Origin: Maricaulis sp.
GTDB lineage: Bacteria > Pseudomonadota > Alphaproteobacteria > Caulobacterales > Maricaulaceae
DNA: 49,612 nt
Direction: 5' to 3'
NCBI RefSeq assembly: GCF_030149425.1
Contig: NZ_JASBRQ010000077.1
Span: 1 to 49,612, forward strand
Part shown: one piece after another, positions 41,641 through 49,277 of the stretch
Position numbering within the stretch: the stretch's first letter is position 1
How the letters are laid out: every line of letters begins with the position of its first letter
Translations under genes and position numbers: made by a program
The notes under the pieces: generated by a model
Seen by the model: the letters and a program-made list of their open reading frames with translations, nothing else
Databases searched by the model: none
What the model was told of the DNA's origin: nothing

Positions 41641-42096
41641 TTAATCATCCTCGTCACCGAGGCGGTCGAGCCAGTCGAATTCAATCGCCCGCAAGCGCCC
41701 GATTACCGTGACCAGGAAGGCCGTGGACCAGCCGATCAAGAGAAAGCCGTTGAACCCCTCAATGGCGGCAACGAGGCGCCACTGGCTCTCGATATAGATG
41801 TCGCCCATGCCCAAGGTGGTGAAAGTCGAGACAGAGAAGTAGAGGGCTTCCTCAAAAGTCAGGAATTCCCCGAGCCCGTAATAAAGCGCCGCATAGGCCA
41901 GCATCTCTATGGCGTGGATCAGAAACAGGCCGAGCACGACCATGAGGATGAACACCGATTGCCGGAAAGCACTGCGGCGCGGGTGCAAATGGTCAGACCG
42001 CGCGCGCATGAAGCCCATCAGCACCATCAGACCAAGCATGTGGATGATCACCGTGCCGACGGCCATCAGGCCTGAAACCAGTAATGCCGCGCCCAT
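41641..42096 (-). CDS. two-TM ion channel protein with unusual selectivity filter
   Basis: A 151-residue membrane protein of the Ion_trans_2 (K+ channel pore) type. TM1 is about residues 5-28, a short cytosolic loop follows, then a second helix near 45-70, the pore loop ALYFSVSTFTTLGMGDIYIE near 82-102, and a last helix FNGFLLIGWSTAFLVTVIGR. The filter reads TLGMGD in place of the canonical TVGYGD. It keeps the Gly-x-Gly-Asp frame but lacks Tyr/Phe, so ion preference is uncertain. It is divergent from the membrane protein at 42205, with an inverted repeat TCCTTA/TAAGGA (42121-42139) between them. Confidence 0.83.
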   Translation of the reverse strand: MGAALLVSGLMAVGTVIIHMLGLMVLMGFMRARSDHLHPRRSAFRQSVFILMVVLGLFLIHAIEMLAYAALYYGLGEFLTFEEALYFSVSTFTTLGMGDIYIESQWRLVAAIEGFNGFLLIGWSTAFLVTVIGRLRAIEFDWLDRLGDEDD

Positions 42097-42204
42097 CTAT
42101 GCCTCCAGGCCACATCTTTGTCCTTAACAACAATAAGGAAATCGCGCGAATCTGGCCTTCCCGCAAGACTGCGTTAGTGTCGCGCCTGAGTTGAGGGGAA
42201 TCAG

Positions 42205-43080
42205 ATGAGCCGTCCGATCTACAAGATTTCATCCATTGCGCGTCCGCTGGAACCGAATTACCCGACCAATCTGGCCGTTCTGATCCTGCTGCCGGTTGCA
42301 GCCGGGATTGTCGGCTTTAGCGCCTGGGAATTCCGTGACGCTTCGCTGATGCAGGCCGCCGCCGCGGGCGGTGAAGGCGCGCTGGTTGCTTTCCTGGCCT
42401 GGGCTCTGGGCCGCGAGATTGATCCCGATCGCAATGAAACGGCTTTCGTTGGCATGGCCCTCGCCGTCGCCGCGATCGCTATTGGCTGGTCTCCTGCCGT
42501 GTGGACACTCGCCCTTGCCCTGATGTCGACGCGTATCGTCAACCGCTCCGTCGGCCAGCCGGCCAAGGCTTCCGACCTGGTCCTGGTCCTCGGCCTCGCT
42601 GCCGCCGCGGTGTTCCGTGACGGCATCTGGCTGATGGGCGCGATCTTCGCCCTGGCCGTGATCTTCGACGTCATGCTGGATCGTACGCGCGTGCTCAGCC
42701 TGATCTTCGCCTTCCTCGGCGTCGGATTGTCTGTCTTCGTCCTCGTTGAGCGGGGCGGCGAGCCCATGGCCCTGATCGAGGCCGGACTGGCTGCTGTGGA
42801 GATCGAATGGATGATCACGACCGGCATCGTCGCAGCGATCTTTGCCCTGATGCTGCTGAGCCTGCCAGCTGTGGAAAGCGTGGGTGATGCCACCGGTGCG
42901 CCACTCGACCGCATTCGCATCCGCGCCGGCGGGCTGATCACCCTAGTGGCCGTTTTTGCCGCTCTGGCAGAGGGGCAGGAGGCTGTTCTTTCCACCCTGC
43001 CGATTTGGGCGGTTATTGCCGGAGCCATACAGGCGCGGGCCATCCCGAAAGCGACGGCCCGTTCCCGTAGCGATACCTAG
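42205..43080 (+). CDS. polytopic membrane protein, unknown function
   Basis: A 291-residue protein with eight or nine predicted membrane helices. It starts SRPIYKISSIARPLEPNYPT, then alternates hydrophobic stretches (LAVLILLPVAAGIVGFSAW, AFVGMALAVAAIAIGW, DLVLVLGLAAAAVF). The loops are short except for the cytosolic-looking GDATGAPLDRIRIRAGG near residue 225. I know no family. The ribosome binding site GAGGGG stands before the ATG at 42205. Its stop is in a CTAG (43077-43080) also used by the convergent beta-lactamase-family gene. It may be a sensor or transporter, but nothing in the sequence decides. Confidence 0.72.
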   Translation: MSRPIYKISSIARPLEPNYPTNLAVLILLPVAAGIVGFSAWEFRDASLMQAAAAGGEGALVAFLAWALGREIDPDRNETAFVGMALAVAAIAIGWSPAVWTLALALMSTRIVNRSVGQPAKASDLVLVLGLAAAAVFRDGIWLMGAIFALAVIFDVMLDRTRVLSLIFAFLGVGLSVFVLVERGGEPMALIEAGLAAVEIEWMITTGIVAAIFALMLLSLPAVESVGDATGAPLDRIRIRAGGLITLVAVFAALAEGQEAVLSTLPIWAVIAGAIQARAIPKATARSRSDT

Positions 43081-44144
43081 TCCTGCGGCAGGTCGATACC
43101 GGCATAGGTACGCGCGAAATACTGGCCTAGAGCAATCGCCGTATCGGCATGTTGCGGGCCGTCAAAATTGGCGGTCAACGCAACGACGATCTCCAGATCG
43201 GCGAGAACCAGGAGGAAGCCGCGCCCTCCGGGCGAACCACCGGAATGGGTCGCATAGTGCGAGCCCAGCTCCTCCCAATAGCCAACGCCCATGCCATAGG
43301 CCATGCCCGTTGATGTGCCGTCATTAAGTGTCTGCGCTGTCAGGACCTGGCTGAAACGCTCGGTCGCGATCACCTCGCCTGCAGCAAAGGCAGCGCCCAT
43401 GGCGGCCAGATCGCGCGAACTGGCCAGCAGACCGCCACCGCCAAACTTGCACTCGGCCGATAGCGCGATGGCGTCAAAGGCACCGGCCTCCCCCATATAG
43501 GTGACCGCCTTGTCTACGCCCTCACGATCCGTGCGGGCCATGTAAACATCGCCCAGCACCGCATGCATCGCCGCGTCATAACTATCGGCACCGGTGATCT
43601 CCACCAGGAGATGGCTCAGCAAGGCAAAACCGAATGTCGTGTATTGATGCCGCTCGCCCGGAGCGGCGATGAGACGGTCGTCGATGAAATGGCCGAGCGC
43701 GTCCTCCGGTGTCGCACAGCGCCGGTCATTGAAGCGGCGCCAGTCACGCTCGCCCTGATAATGCCGCACGCCACCGGTGTGGCTCAGCAACTGGCGCAGG
43801 GTAATGCCGTCATAGGCCACAGGCAGGCCGGTATCGATCAGGCGAATGCTCTGATCCAGATCCAGACCGCTTTCCGCCTCCAGCCGGGCATAGGCCATCC
43901 CGGTGAGCATTTTGGCGATAGAATAGAAATTGTAGTCCTGCTCAACACTGTCCCCGGCATCCCGGGCCAGCCCGCCTTCCGCCTCCCAGACGATCTCGCC
44001 CTCCACCATCACAGTGGCGTTGAGCGCCGGGAAGCTTTCGGCCAGTGCGTCAAACACCTCCTGTGCCGCAGCATGCTGGCCAGCCGGTTGCGTGGTGAGC
44101 GCTGTTGCAGCAAGAAAACCGGCGGAAAGTAGACTGGCAATCAT
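43077..44144 (-). CDS. exported beta-lactamase-family (class C-like) serine hydrolase
   Basis: A 355-residue protein with a signal peptide (MIASLLSAGFLAATALTTQP). The serine beta-lactamase/DD-peptidase fold is shown by the SxxK motif in YNFYSIAKMLTGMAYARLEA, a YxN-like YTTFGFALLSHLLVE, and HSGGSPGGRGF near the C-terminus in the KTG-like position. LLSHTGGVRHYQ is typical of the family. Such proteins are more often esterases or peptidases than true beta-lactamases. A strong AAGGAG precedes the ATG at 44144. It is divergent from the LytTR regulator gene, whose product could control it. Confidence 0.88.
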   Translation of the reverse strand: MIASLLSAGFLAATALTTQPAGQHAAAQEVFDALAESFPALNATVMVEGEIVWEAEGGLARDAGDSVEQDYNFYSIAKMLTGMAYARLEAESGLDLDQSIRLIDTGLPVAYDGITLRQLLSHTGGVRHYQGERDWRRFNDRRCATPEDALGHFIDDRLIAAPGERHQYTTFGFALLSHLLVEITGADSYDAAMHAVLGDVYMARTDREGVDKAVTYMGEAGAFDAIALSAECKFGGGGLLASSRDLAAMGAAFAAGEVIATERFSQVLTAQTLNDGTSTGMAYGMGVGYWEELGSHYATHSGGSPGGRGFLLVLADLEIVVALTANFDGPQHADTAIALGQYFARTYAGIDLPQD

Positions 44145-44237
44145 GGGGAACTCCTTGTCGATGCCATGGGCGTGAAACTCACCGGGCTGTGGCAGCCAGG
44201 CCTTGTGTGCGACAGGGAAAAAGGGCGAATTGCTCGT

Positions 44238-45710
44238 ATGGCGTATGAACGGCTCAAACACTTCGCCTCCTTGGCCGAACCGCTTGCGGTCCAGCTACTG
44301 GTCGCAGTGCTGGTTCTGGCTGTGAGCTGGCCAGCGGGTGAACCGGTCAGCCATCCCGATGTCCGCGTGCTCGACGGCAATGCTGCGCAAACCGCGCTTG
44401 GCCCGGACAGCCCTGAGGGCGCATTGCTACCCAGTTACCGGGTCGACCCGGGGGACAGCGCTATCTGGGTGCGCTGGGATGGCGTGGTACTGCCCGATGA
44501 CGCCAGCACCCCACTCGCCCTGATGCTGTCCGGCCCCTTCTCCGCCACCATCTACTGGAACGGGGATGAGATCGGTCGCAAAGGCCAGCCTGGCACGGAG
44601 CGCGCCGAGGAAGTCGCGGGCGAGATTGACGGGCTCTATGCCATCCCCGCCGCCCTCGTTCGTTCGGATACGAATTATGTCAGCCTGCGCCTATCCAGCC
44701 ACCGGGCCGGCTACACGCCCTCCACCTATATCCAGATCATGGCCGTCGTGCCCTACCGGGCCGATGCCCGCCGCTCCCTGCGCTATTACGCACCGACTAT
44801 TCTGATTTCCGGCGCGTTGACCGCCCTGTTCATCCTGATCCTGCGCCTCGCACTGGGCCGCCAATACCCACCGGCCCTGTGGCTAGCGGCAGGACTGGCC
44901 GCCCTGATGATCGCGCTACTGGCGGAGATCTCCCGCGCCTTGATCAACTATCCTTATGACTGGCATCAGCCGCGCCAGGCCATCCAGATGGTCGGGGCGT
45001 GCGGGTTTTGCGCATCACTTCTACTTTATACAGCAAGCCGTTGGAATATTGGGAAATATACTGGCTGGTTTATTAGCCTGCTTACCACCGCTGTAAGCCT
45101 GTTAGCGGTTGTTTTCCTGCGCGGCTATGACGCCAAGTCGGTCATAGCCTGCATGTGCCTCATTGCCGCCAGCCTGATCTGGCTGGGACTGGCGGCAATC
45201 CGCCGGAAGGCCCCGGAGCCCCTTCTCCTGGCGGGCGGATTACTGCCCTATCTCGTCTTTGCCGAGATGGTCCGGGCCGGGTTTCTGGATATCGGAATCT
45301 TCGTCCTAACTGCGAGTCTTTTCGGATATCTTCTTGTTCGCAAATCAGATTACCTCGTTCCGCTCGCGCAACGACCGGCGGAACCCGAGCGTTTGAAGAT
45401 CGACGCAACCGGCTCGAACCGTTTTGTGCCGACGGCCGCTATCATCTCGCTGCATGCGAGCGGAAACTACACCGAGATTGGTCTCGAGGATGGCCGGATC
45501 GAGCTCGACAATCGCAATCTGGGAGCGCTCATGCAGGCTCTGCCCAGCCGCTTTTACCGCGTGCACCGCTCGCATGCGGTCGACCTGGAGAGGGTTGAGC
45601 GGCTCAGCGCGGCTGAAGGCAGCCGCTACCAGATCCACCTGAGTGATGGGCGCGTCGTGCCGGTCAGCCGCCGCGAAGTCAAAGCCCTACGCGAACGCCT
45701 GTCCCGCTAG
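44238..45710 (+). CDS. membrane-bound LytTR transcription regulator with 7TM sensory module
   Basis: A 490-residue protein. It has a short N-terminal helix (residues about 13-30), then a periplasmic beta-sandwich-like domain of about 150 residues (WVRWDGVVLPDDAS, YWNGDEIGRKGQPG, YVSLRLSSHRAGYT). About seven membrane helices (from PTILISGALTALFILILRLA) follow. The C-terminal LytTR DNA-binding domain shows IISLHASGNYTEIGLEDGRI, RFYRVHRSHAVDLERVERLS and VVPVSRREVKALRERL. The layout is like 7TMR-DISM receptors but with a LytTR output, so an extracellular signal would directly control transcription from the membrane. I chose the ATG at 44238; an in-frame ATG at 44166 would extend into the divergent promoter. 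Confidence 0.87.
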   Translation: MAYERLKHFASLAEPLAVQLLVAVLVLAVSWPAGEPVSHPDVRVLDGNAAQTALGPDSPEGALLPSYRVDPGDSAIWVRWDGVVLPDDASTPLALMLSGPFSATIYWNGDEIGRKGQPGTERAEEVAGEIDGLYAIPAALVRSDTNYVSLRLSSHRAGYTPSTYIQIMAVVPYRADARRSLRYYAPTILISGALTALFILILRLALGRQYPPALWLAAGLAALMIALLAEISRALINYPYDWHQPRQAIQMVGACGFCASLLLYTASRWNIGKYTGWFISLLTTAVSLLAVVFLRGYDAKSVIACMCLIAASLIWLGLAAIRRKAPEPLLLAGGLLPYLVFAEMVRAGFLDIGIFVLTASLFGYLLVRKSDYLVPLAQRPAEPERLKIDATGSNRFVPTAAIISLHASGNYTEIGLEDGRIELDNRNLGALMQALPSRFYRVHRSHAVDLERVERLSAAEGSRYQIHLSDGRVVPVSRREVKALRERLSR

Positions 45711-45716
45711 CCGCAC

Positions 45717-46697
45717 CTATCGCCCGAGCTCAGGGGCCCAGGCGAGCCCGTCCGGCTCATCGCCGGCAACGACGCGGCCGGTCACGCTGAGACTGTCCGC
45801 ATCGATGATGGTGACGAAGTCATCCTGGGTATTGGCGACAAAGACGCGGCGGCCATCCGGCTGCATCAAAATGCCGACCGGCACGGCCCCAACACCGACC
45901 TCACCGACCGCCTGGCGACTGGCCGCGTCGATCACCGCCACGGATCCGGACGCCGCATTGGAGACATAGACGCGGGCCCCATCGGGGGTGAATTTGAGCC
46001 GGATCGGGAACTCGCCACCGCTCGCTATACGGGTAATTTCCCTCATATCTTCAGTGGAGTAGACGCGGATCTCATCATCCTGCCTCATCCCCACCCAGAG
46101 CTCGGAACCATCCGGCGAGACATCGATTGCTTCCGGCCCGTTTCCGCTTTCAATCGTCCTCACCTCATCGCTGGCCAGATCAATCACGGTCACGGAATTG
46201 CCGGCAATATTGGCGACGTAGAGCGCGCTATTATCCGGCGCCACAGCGAGCTGGTGACTGCCCGGCCGGCCGGTATCCCAGCTGCGGGAAATCTCGCCTG
46301 TGGCCGTATCAAACTCAACGACGCGATTGCTCCGTTCCGCGGTCACCCAGACATGGCCGCCATCATTGCTGGTCCAGATGCCGTGCGGACCGCGATACTC
46401 GCCCAGCGACCAGGTCGCCACGGCGCTATCGGTCTCCAGGTCAATCACGGTCAGGCTGTCGCCATAAGACCCGCCATAATCAGACACGTAGGCAAAGCGC
46501 CCGTCCGGCGAGACATGGACTTCGTGAGGATTGGGCTGGGTCGCGATCACCGCGCCCTCCTCCAGCGTTTCAGCATTCACCAGAGACACGGTATTGGCTG
46601 CCTTGTTGACCACAACCAGCCGGTCCTGCGCCATCGCCCCTGCAGAGAGCATCAGCACTGCTAGAAGCGCTGTTGCGCTACGTCCAAGAATATTCAT
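45717..46697 (-). CDS. exported YncE-like beta-propeller protein
   Basis: A 326-residue protein with a signal peptide (cleavage near GAMAQDRL) and seven propeller blades of the YVTN/YncE type. Each blade shows variants of VSPDGRFAYVSDYGG, APDNSALYVANIAGNSVTVI, SPDGSELWVGMRQDDEIRVY or TPDGARVYVSNAASGSVAVI. Members are periplasmic or cell-surface proteins whose ligands are mostly unknown, and some occur with quinoprotein enzymes. GGGGAGG sits against the first ATG (46703). I prefer the ATG at 46697, which has normal spacing. It is convergent with the LytTR gene, six bases between stops. Confidence 0.86.
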   Translation of the reverse strand: MNILGRSATALLAVLMLSAGAMAQDRLVVVNKAANTVSLVNAETLEEGAVIATQPNPHEVHVSPDGRFAYVSDYGGSYGDSLTVIDLETDSAVATWSLGEYRGPHGIWTSNDGGHVWVTAERSNRVVEFDTATGEISRSWDTGRPGSHQLAVAPDNSALYVANIAGNSVTVIDLASDEVRTIESGNGPEAIDVSPDGSELWVGMRQDDEIRVYSTEDMREITRIASGGEFPIRLKFTPDGARVYVSNAASGSVAVIDAASRQAVGEVGVGAVPVGILMQPDGRRVFVANTQDDFVTIIDADSLSVTGRVVAGDEPDGLAWAPELGR

Positions 46698-46811
46698 CGC
46701 CATCCTCCCCAGGCCGACCCTTGCACCACGAGGCTATCGCGATGTCCTGGTGCGGAGATTTACGCCGCTGTTACGATTTGGAAAGCCGCCATGCGCGAAC
46801 GGCAGGCGTTA

Positions 46812-47321
46812 TCAATCGCCGTCCGGCTCGGCATCGGCAAGCAGGAGATCGCTCGGCGGTGCAACGATCGCATCGCCCTCAACCCAGCCCCAGCGGCAAT
46901 CCCCGTTATAGGTTCGGGCGCGCTCCGCCTCGGGATCAAGGGCACACTGGCCAAGGTCATAGCCATAAACCACGCCCACCCAATTGGACGGCACGGCTTC
47001 AGTCTGGCGATTGGCCCGGCGGCAGGCATAGGCGTCCTCGCCGGCCAGGGCGGTATCGATCGGCGCAAAGGAAAAGCCCGGGCCGGCCCAGACGATATGA
47101 ACCTGCGGGCCATTGCGCGGATCGTGATCGGGGTCGCGGGCAAACTGGCTGGCCACGCACAGCGCCAGGCCATCATCGCGACCATAGCGCACCGGCTCGG
47201 TGGCAATATTCACGCGCACGGGCTCAGCCTGACCACTCGCCGCCGCCACCGCATTGAGCGGAAGCAGGGTTAGAATCGCCGCTGCGGGCGCGAGAATGAA
47301 TGCCGTTACCAGTCGCCACAT
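46812..47321 (-). CDS. exported hypothetical protein, disulfide-rich
   Basis: A 169-residue protein with a signal peptide (LVTAFILAPAAAILTLLPLN, cleavage near AVAAAS). Four cysteines occur in the mature part (ALCVASQF, AYACRRAN, GQCALDPE, GDCRWGW), consistent with two disulfides in the periplasm. A YGYDLGQC core and a WGWVEGDAIV end are seen. I do not recognise a family. It lies 115 bases upstream of the YncE-like gene on the same strand, so the two may be linked. Codon use is ordinary for the window. Confidence 0.7.
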   Translation of the reverse strand: MWRLVTAFILAPAAAILTLLPLNAVAAASGQAEPVRVNIATEPVRYGRDDGLALCVASQFARDPDHDPRNGPQVHIVWAGPGFSFAPIDTALAGEDAYACRRANRQTEAVPSNWVGVVYGYDLGQCALDPEAERARTYNGDCRWGWVEGDAIVAPPSDLLLADAEPDGD

Positions 47322-47468
47322 AGGGCTAACACCTTTGCGATTCGTGTGGGCGAAGAGTTAAGAACGCGGCGCCCCTCACACAATATCCACCCCTGATTAT
47401 GCGCTCCCCTTGGGAAGGGCAGAAGCGGGACAGACAGGCGGTTTATACCGCTGTTTACGGCGATGAGC

Positions 47469-47482
47469 GTGACAAGCGTCAC
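47469..47482. promoter_or_regulatory. inverted repeat upstream of desaturase gene
   Basis: GTGAC-AAGC-GTCAC is a perfect five-base inverted repeat in the 264-base divergent region (47322-47585), 104 bases before the desaturase start. It could be a repressor site for fatty-acid control. Nearby a direct CGGTTTATACCG/CTGTTTACGG near-repeat (47440-47462) is also seen. Neither is matched to a known regulator. Confidence 0.3.
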
Positions 47483-47585
47483 TGTGAATATTCTTTACCG
47501 CCGGCCCGTGTCCTGCCGGCCACAGATTAACTAGGGGGAATGGCCCGGGTTTGCGTTCAAACCCGGCTCCCCTACACTTGGGCAC

Positions 47586-48473
47586 ATGAAACTGTCTGAT
47601 GCTCTGTCCCGCGAGGAATTACGCGCCCTGTCGCAGACCTCGAACTGGCGCGGTGCCCTGATGCTGGGCGGCAATCTCGTCATGCTCGCTCTCGCCTTGG
47701 CGCTGAGCGCGGTTGAACCCCTCTTCGCGCCGCTCAGCCTGATCCTCATCGCCGGCCAGCAACTCGCCTTCGCCATTGTCATGCATGACTGCGCCCACAA
47801 GGCGCTGTTCCGTACGCCCTGGCTCAATGAGTTTGCCGGCAAGTGGATTGGCGGCGCGGCGATCGATGCGCCCTTCCTGGCTTATCGCGCCTATCATTTC
47901 GAACATCACAAACATGCCGGTACGGATCAGGATCCCGATCAGGGGCTGGTGAAGAATTATCCGGTCTCCAGGGACAGCCTGCGTCGCAAATTTATCCGCG
48001 ACCTCACCGGTCAGACCGGGATCAAGGAAATCATCGGCAGCTGGCGCGCCCCGAGCTTTGCCACCAAGGCGCCTTTCCTGGCCTTCCATACCGTGCTGAT
48101 CGGCGTATTGGCGCTGACCGGCGTCCTTTGGACCTATGCACTGTGGTGGGCCGCCCGTATCTTCCTGTTTCCGGCAATAATGCGCATACGAAATATTGGC
48201 GAGCATGGCGTCGCTGCGGACCGCTATGACATCGAGCCCCGCCGCAATACGCACACCACCCGCGCGCGCTGGTGGGAGGTCCTCACCGTCGCCCCGAACA
48301 ATGTAAACTACCATCTCGAGCACCACATGTTCGCCTCCGTCCCGCCCTATCACCTGCCCAAGCTGCACAAGCTGCTGGCCGAGCGGGGCTATTATGAGGG
48401 CTATGAGTGCGTGACAGTGGGCTATCCGGCGATGCTGCGGAAGGCTGTGCGGGCCGAGCCCGCCGCTGCCTGA
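47586..48473 (+). CDS. membrane fatty acid desaturase/hydroxylase family protein
   Basis: A 295-residue membrane di-iron enzyme. The three histidine boxes are intact: HDCAHKALF near residue 67, HFEHHKHAGTD near 105, and HLEHHMFASVPPYHLPKLHK near 240. There are two hydrophobic regions (about 25-65 and 155-195). A further conserved-looking segment, IRNIGEHGVAADR, precedes the third box. This is the acyl-lipid or hydroxylase-like desaturase fold; substrate and position cannot be told. The ATG at 47586 agrees with the family N-terminus, although a clear ribosome binding site is not obvious. Convergent with the HTH gene at 48487. Confidence 0.9.
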   Translation: MKLSDALSREELRALSQTSNWRGALMLGGNLVMLALALALSAVEPLFAPLSLILIAGQQLAFAIVMHDCAHKALFRTPWLNEFAGKWIGGAAIDAPFLAYRAYHFEHHKHAGTDQDPDQGLVKNYPVSRDSLRRKFIRDLTGQTGIKEIIGSWRAPSFATKAPFLAFHTVLIGVLALTGVLWTYALWWAARIFLFPAIMRIRNIGEHGVAADRYDIEPRRNTHTTRARWWEVLTVAPNNVNYHLEHHMFASVPPYHLPKLHKLLAERGYYEGYECVTVGYPAMLRKAVRAEPAAA

Positions 48474-48486
48474 TCGGTTGCACCGT

Positions 48487-48699
48487 CTAGTCGGGCAATT
48501 GAAACAGGTCTTCCACGCCCACGCCCAGGGCACGCGCCAGTTTCAGGCTGAGTATCGTTGACGGAATAAAGACACCATTCTCAACCGTATTGATCGTCTT
48601 GCGGCTGACCTGAACCTTGCTGGCCAGTTCTGCCTGTGTCAGCTCCATGGCAATGCGATGCGCCTTCAACTCGTTCTTCAGGCCCTGATGATCTCCCAT
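48487..48699 (-). CDS. small XRE-family transcriptional regulator
   Basis: A 70-residue protein made of a single Cro/C1-type helix-turn-helix: ELKAHRIAMELTQAELASKV and SRKTINTVENGVFIPSTILS, ending LARALGVGVEDLFQL. Regulators of this 60-75-residue type (YozG-like) usually stand beside a membrane protein gene, as here: the ATG abuts the TAG of the 48700-49137 gene (TAGATG). The two are surely cotranscribed, with repeated 16-base sites (49140-49201) upstream of the pair as candidate operators. It may autoregulate the pair. Confidence 0.88.
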   Translation of the reverse strand: MGDHQGLKNELKAHRIAMELTQAELASKVQVSRKTINTVENGVFIPSTILSLKLARALGVGVEDLFQLPD

Positions 48700-49137
48700 C
48701 TAGCCCCGCTCCAGGAATGCAAAGCGCAGTAGCGGCGCGACCACGGCGGCAACTATGATCAGATGTGCTACTTCTTGGGCGGACATACCGACAAAGAAGG
48801 ACGCTGCGAAAGCGACACCGGCAATAATCAGCATGGCCCAATAGCCAAAACTGAACGCCTTGGCGCGATTGTCCTGAGTCAGCTCGTCCTCAAGCGCGGC
48901 GCGCACCTCCGGCGATTTCGCACCGCTACGCCCGAAACGCAGCAACGCGATCAAGACCAGGGCCCAGAGCAGAAAACCGGCGATATAAACAAGGTCCACA
49001 TTGCGTATCGCGCCCGCCGCTACCGCTTCGTACCGGTCCATGAAGGGCACCTGCCAGGTCAGGAACGATCCGACGAAAACGAGCATGAGACCGCGACGGC
49101 GGCGCGACAGTTTCTCGACTTGCTTCATATCGGTCAT
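48700..49137 (-). CDS. membrane protein paired with XRE regulator
   Basis: A 145-residue protein with four membrane helices: about residues 15-30, 45-65, 90-110 and 118-137. A charged loop (GRSGAKSPEVRAALEDELTQ, then DNRAKAFSFGYWAM) separates helices two and three. This length and loop resemble DUF2178-type proteins next to YozG-like regulators. The ATG at 49137 follows GGAGG with a six-base spacing. A longer frame from 49182 is not needed. The regulator's start codon follows this gene's stop directly. Function is unknown, perhaps a membrane antagonist or sensor for the regulator. Confidence 0.75.
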   Translation of the reverse strand: MTDMKQVEKLSRRRRGLMLVFVGSFLTWQVPFMDRYEAVAAGAIRNVDLVYIAGFLLWALVLIALLRFGRSGAKSPEVRAALEDELTQDNRAKAFSFGYWAMLIIAGVAFAASFFVGMSAQEVAHLIIVAAVVAPLLRFAFLERG

Positions 49138-49139
49138 AA

Positions 49140-49201
49140 GTAACCTCCAGGTGACATCTACACCCAGAGCTACCGCACACACAATGTAACGTCAAGGTTA
49201 C
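49140..49201. promoter_or_regulatory. two related 16-bp candidate operators upstream of the membrane protein/XRE pair
   Basis: GTAACCTCCAGGTGAC (49140-49155) and GTAACGTCAAGGTTAC (49186-49201) agree at 13 of 16 positions, with centres 46 bases apart. The second is an inverted repeat (GTAAC/GTTAC). The first overlaps the ribosome binding site. On the minus strand a TTGACG hexamer overlaps the second site and could be a -35 box. Confidence 0.5.
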
Positions 49202-49238
49202 TTACTCGGTTGTAAAGCGTGGCAGCCTTCCCCTCTGG

Positions 49239-49275
49239 ATCCCAAATCAAGTTTGGGATGACGCCGTATAAGGCG

Positions 49276-49277
<2 letters not shown>
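49239..49277. repeat. two adjacent hairpins after pccB
   Basis: ATCCCAAA-TCAAG-TTTGGGAT (49239-49259) is followed directly by GACGCC-GTATAA-GGCGTC (49260-49277), which overlaps the pccB stop codon. Neither has a T-tract. The first, preceded by CTGG and followed by GACG, has the look of the dispersed CTGGATCCC...GGGATGACG element found in alphaproteobacterial intergenic DNA. Confidence 0.6.

Noticed and set aside
43077..44144. Antibiotic-resistance beta-lactamase
   Set aside because: The SxxK fold is present, but this family is dominated by esterases and peptidases, and the YxN motif is imperfect (YTT). Resistance is not supported.
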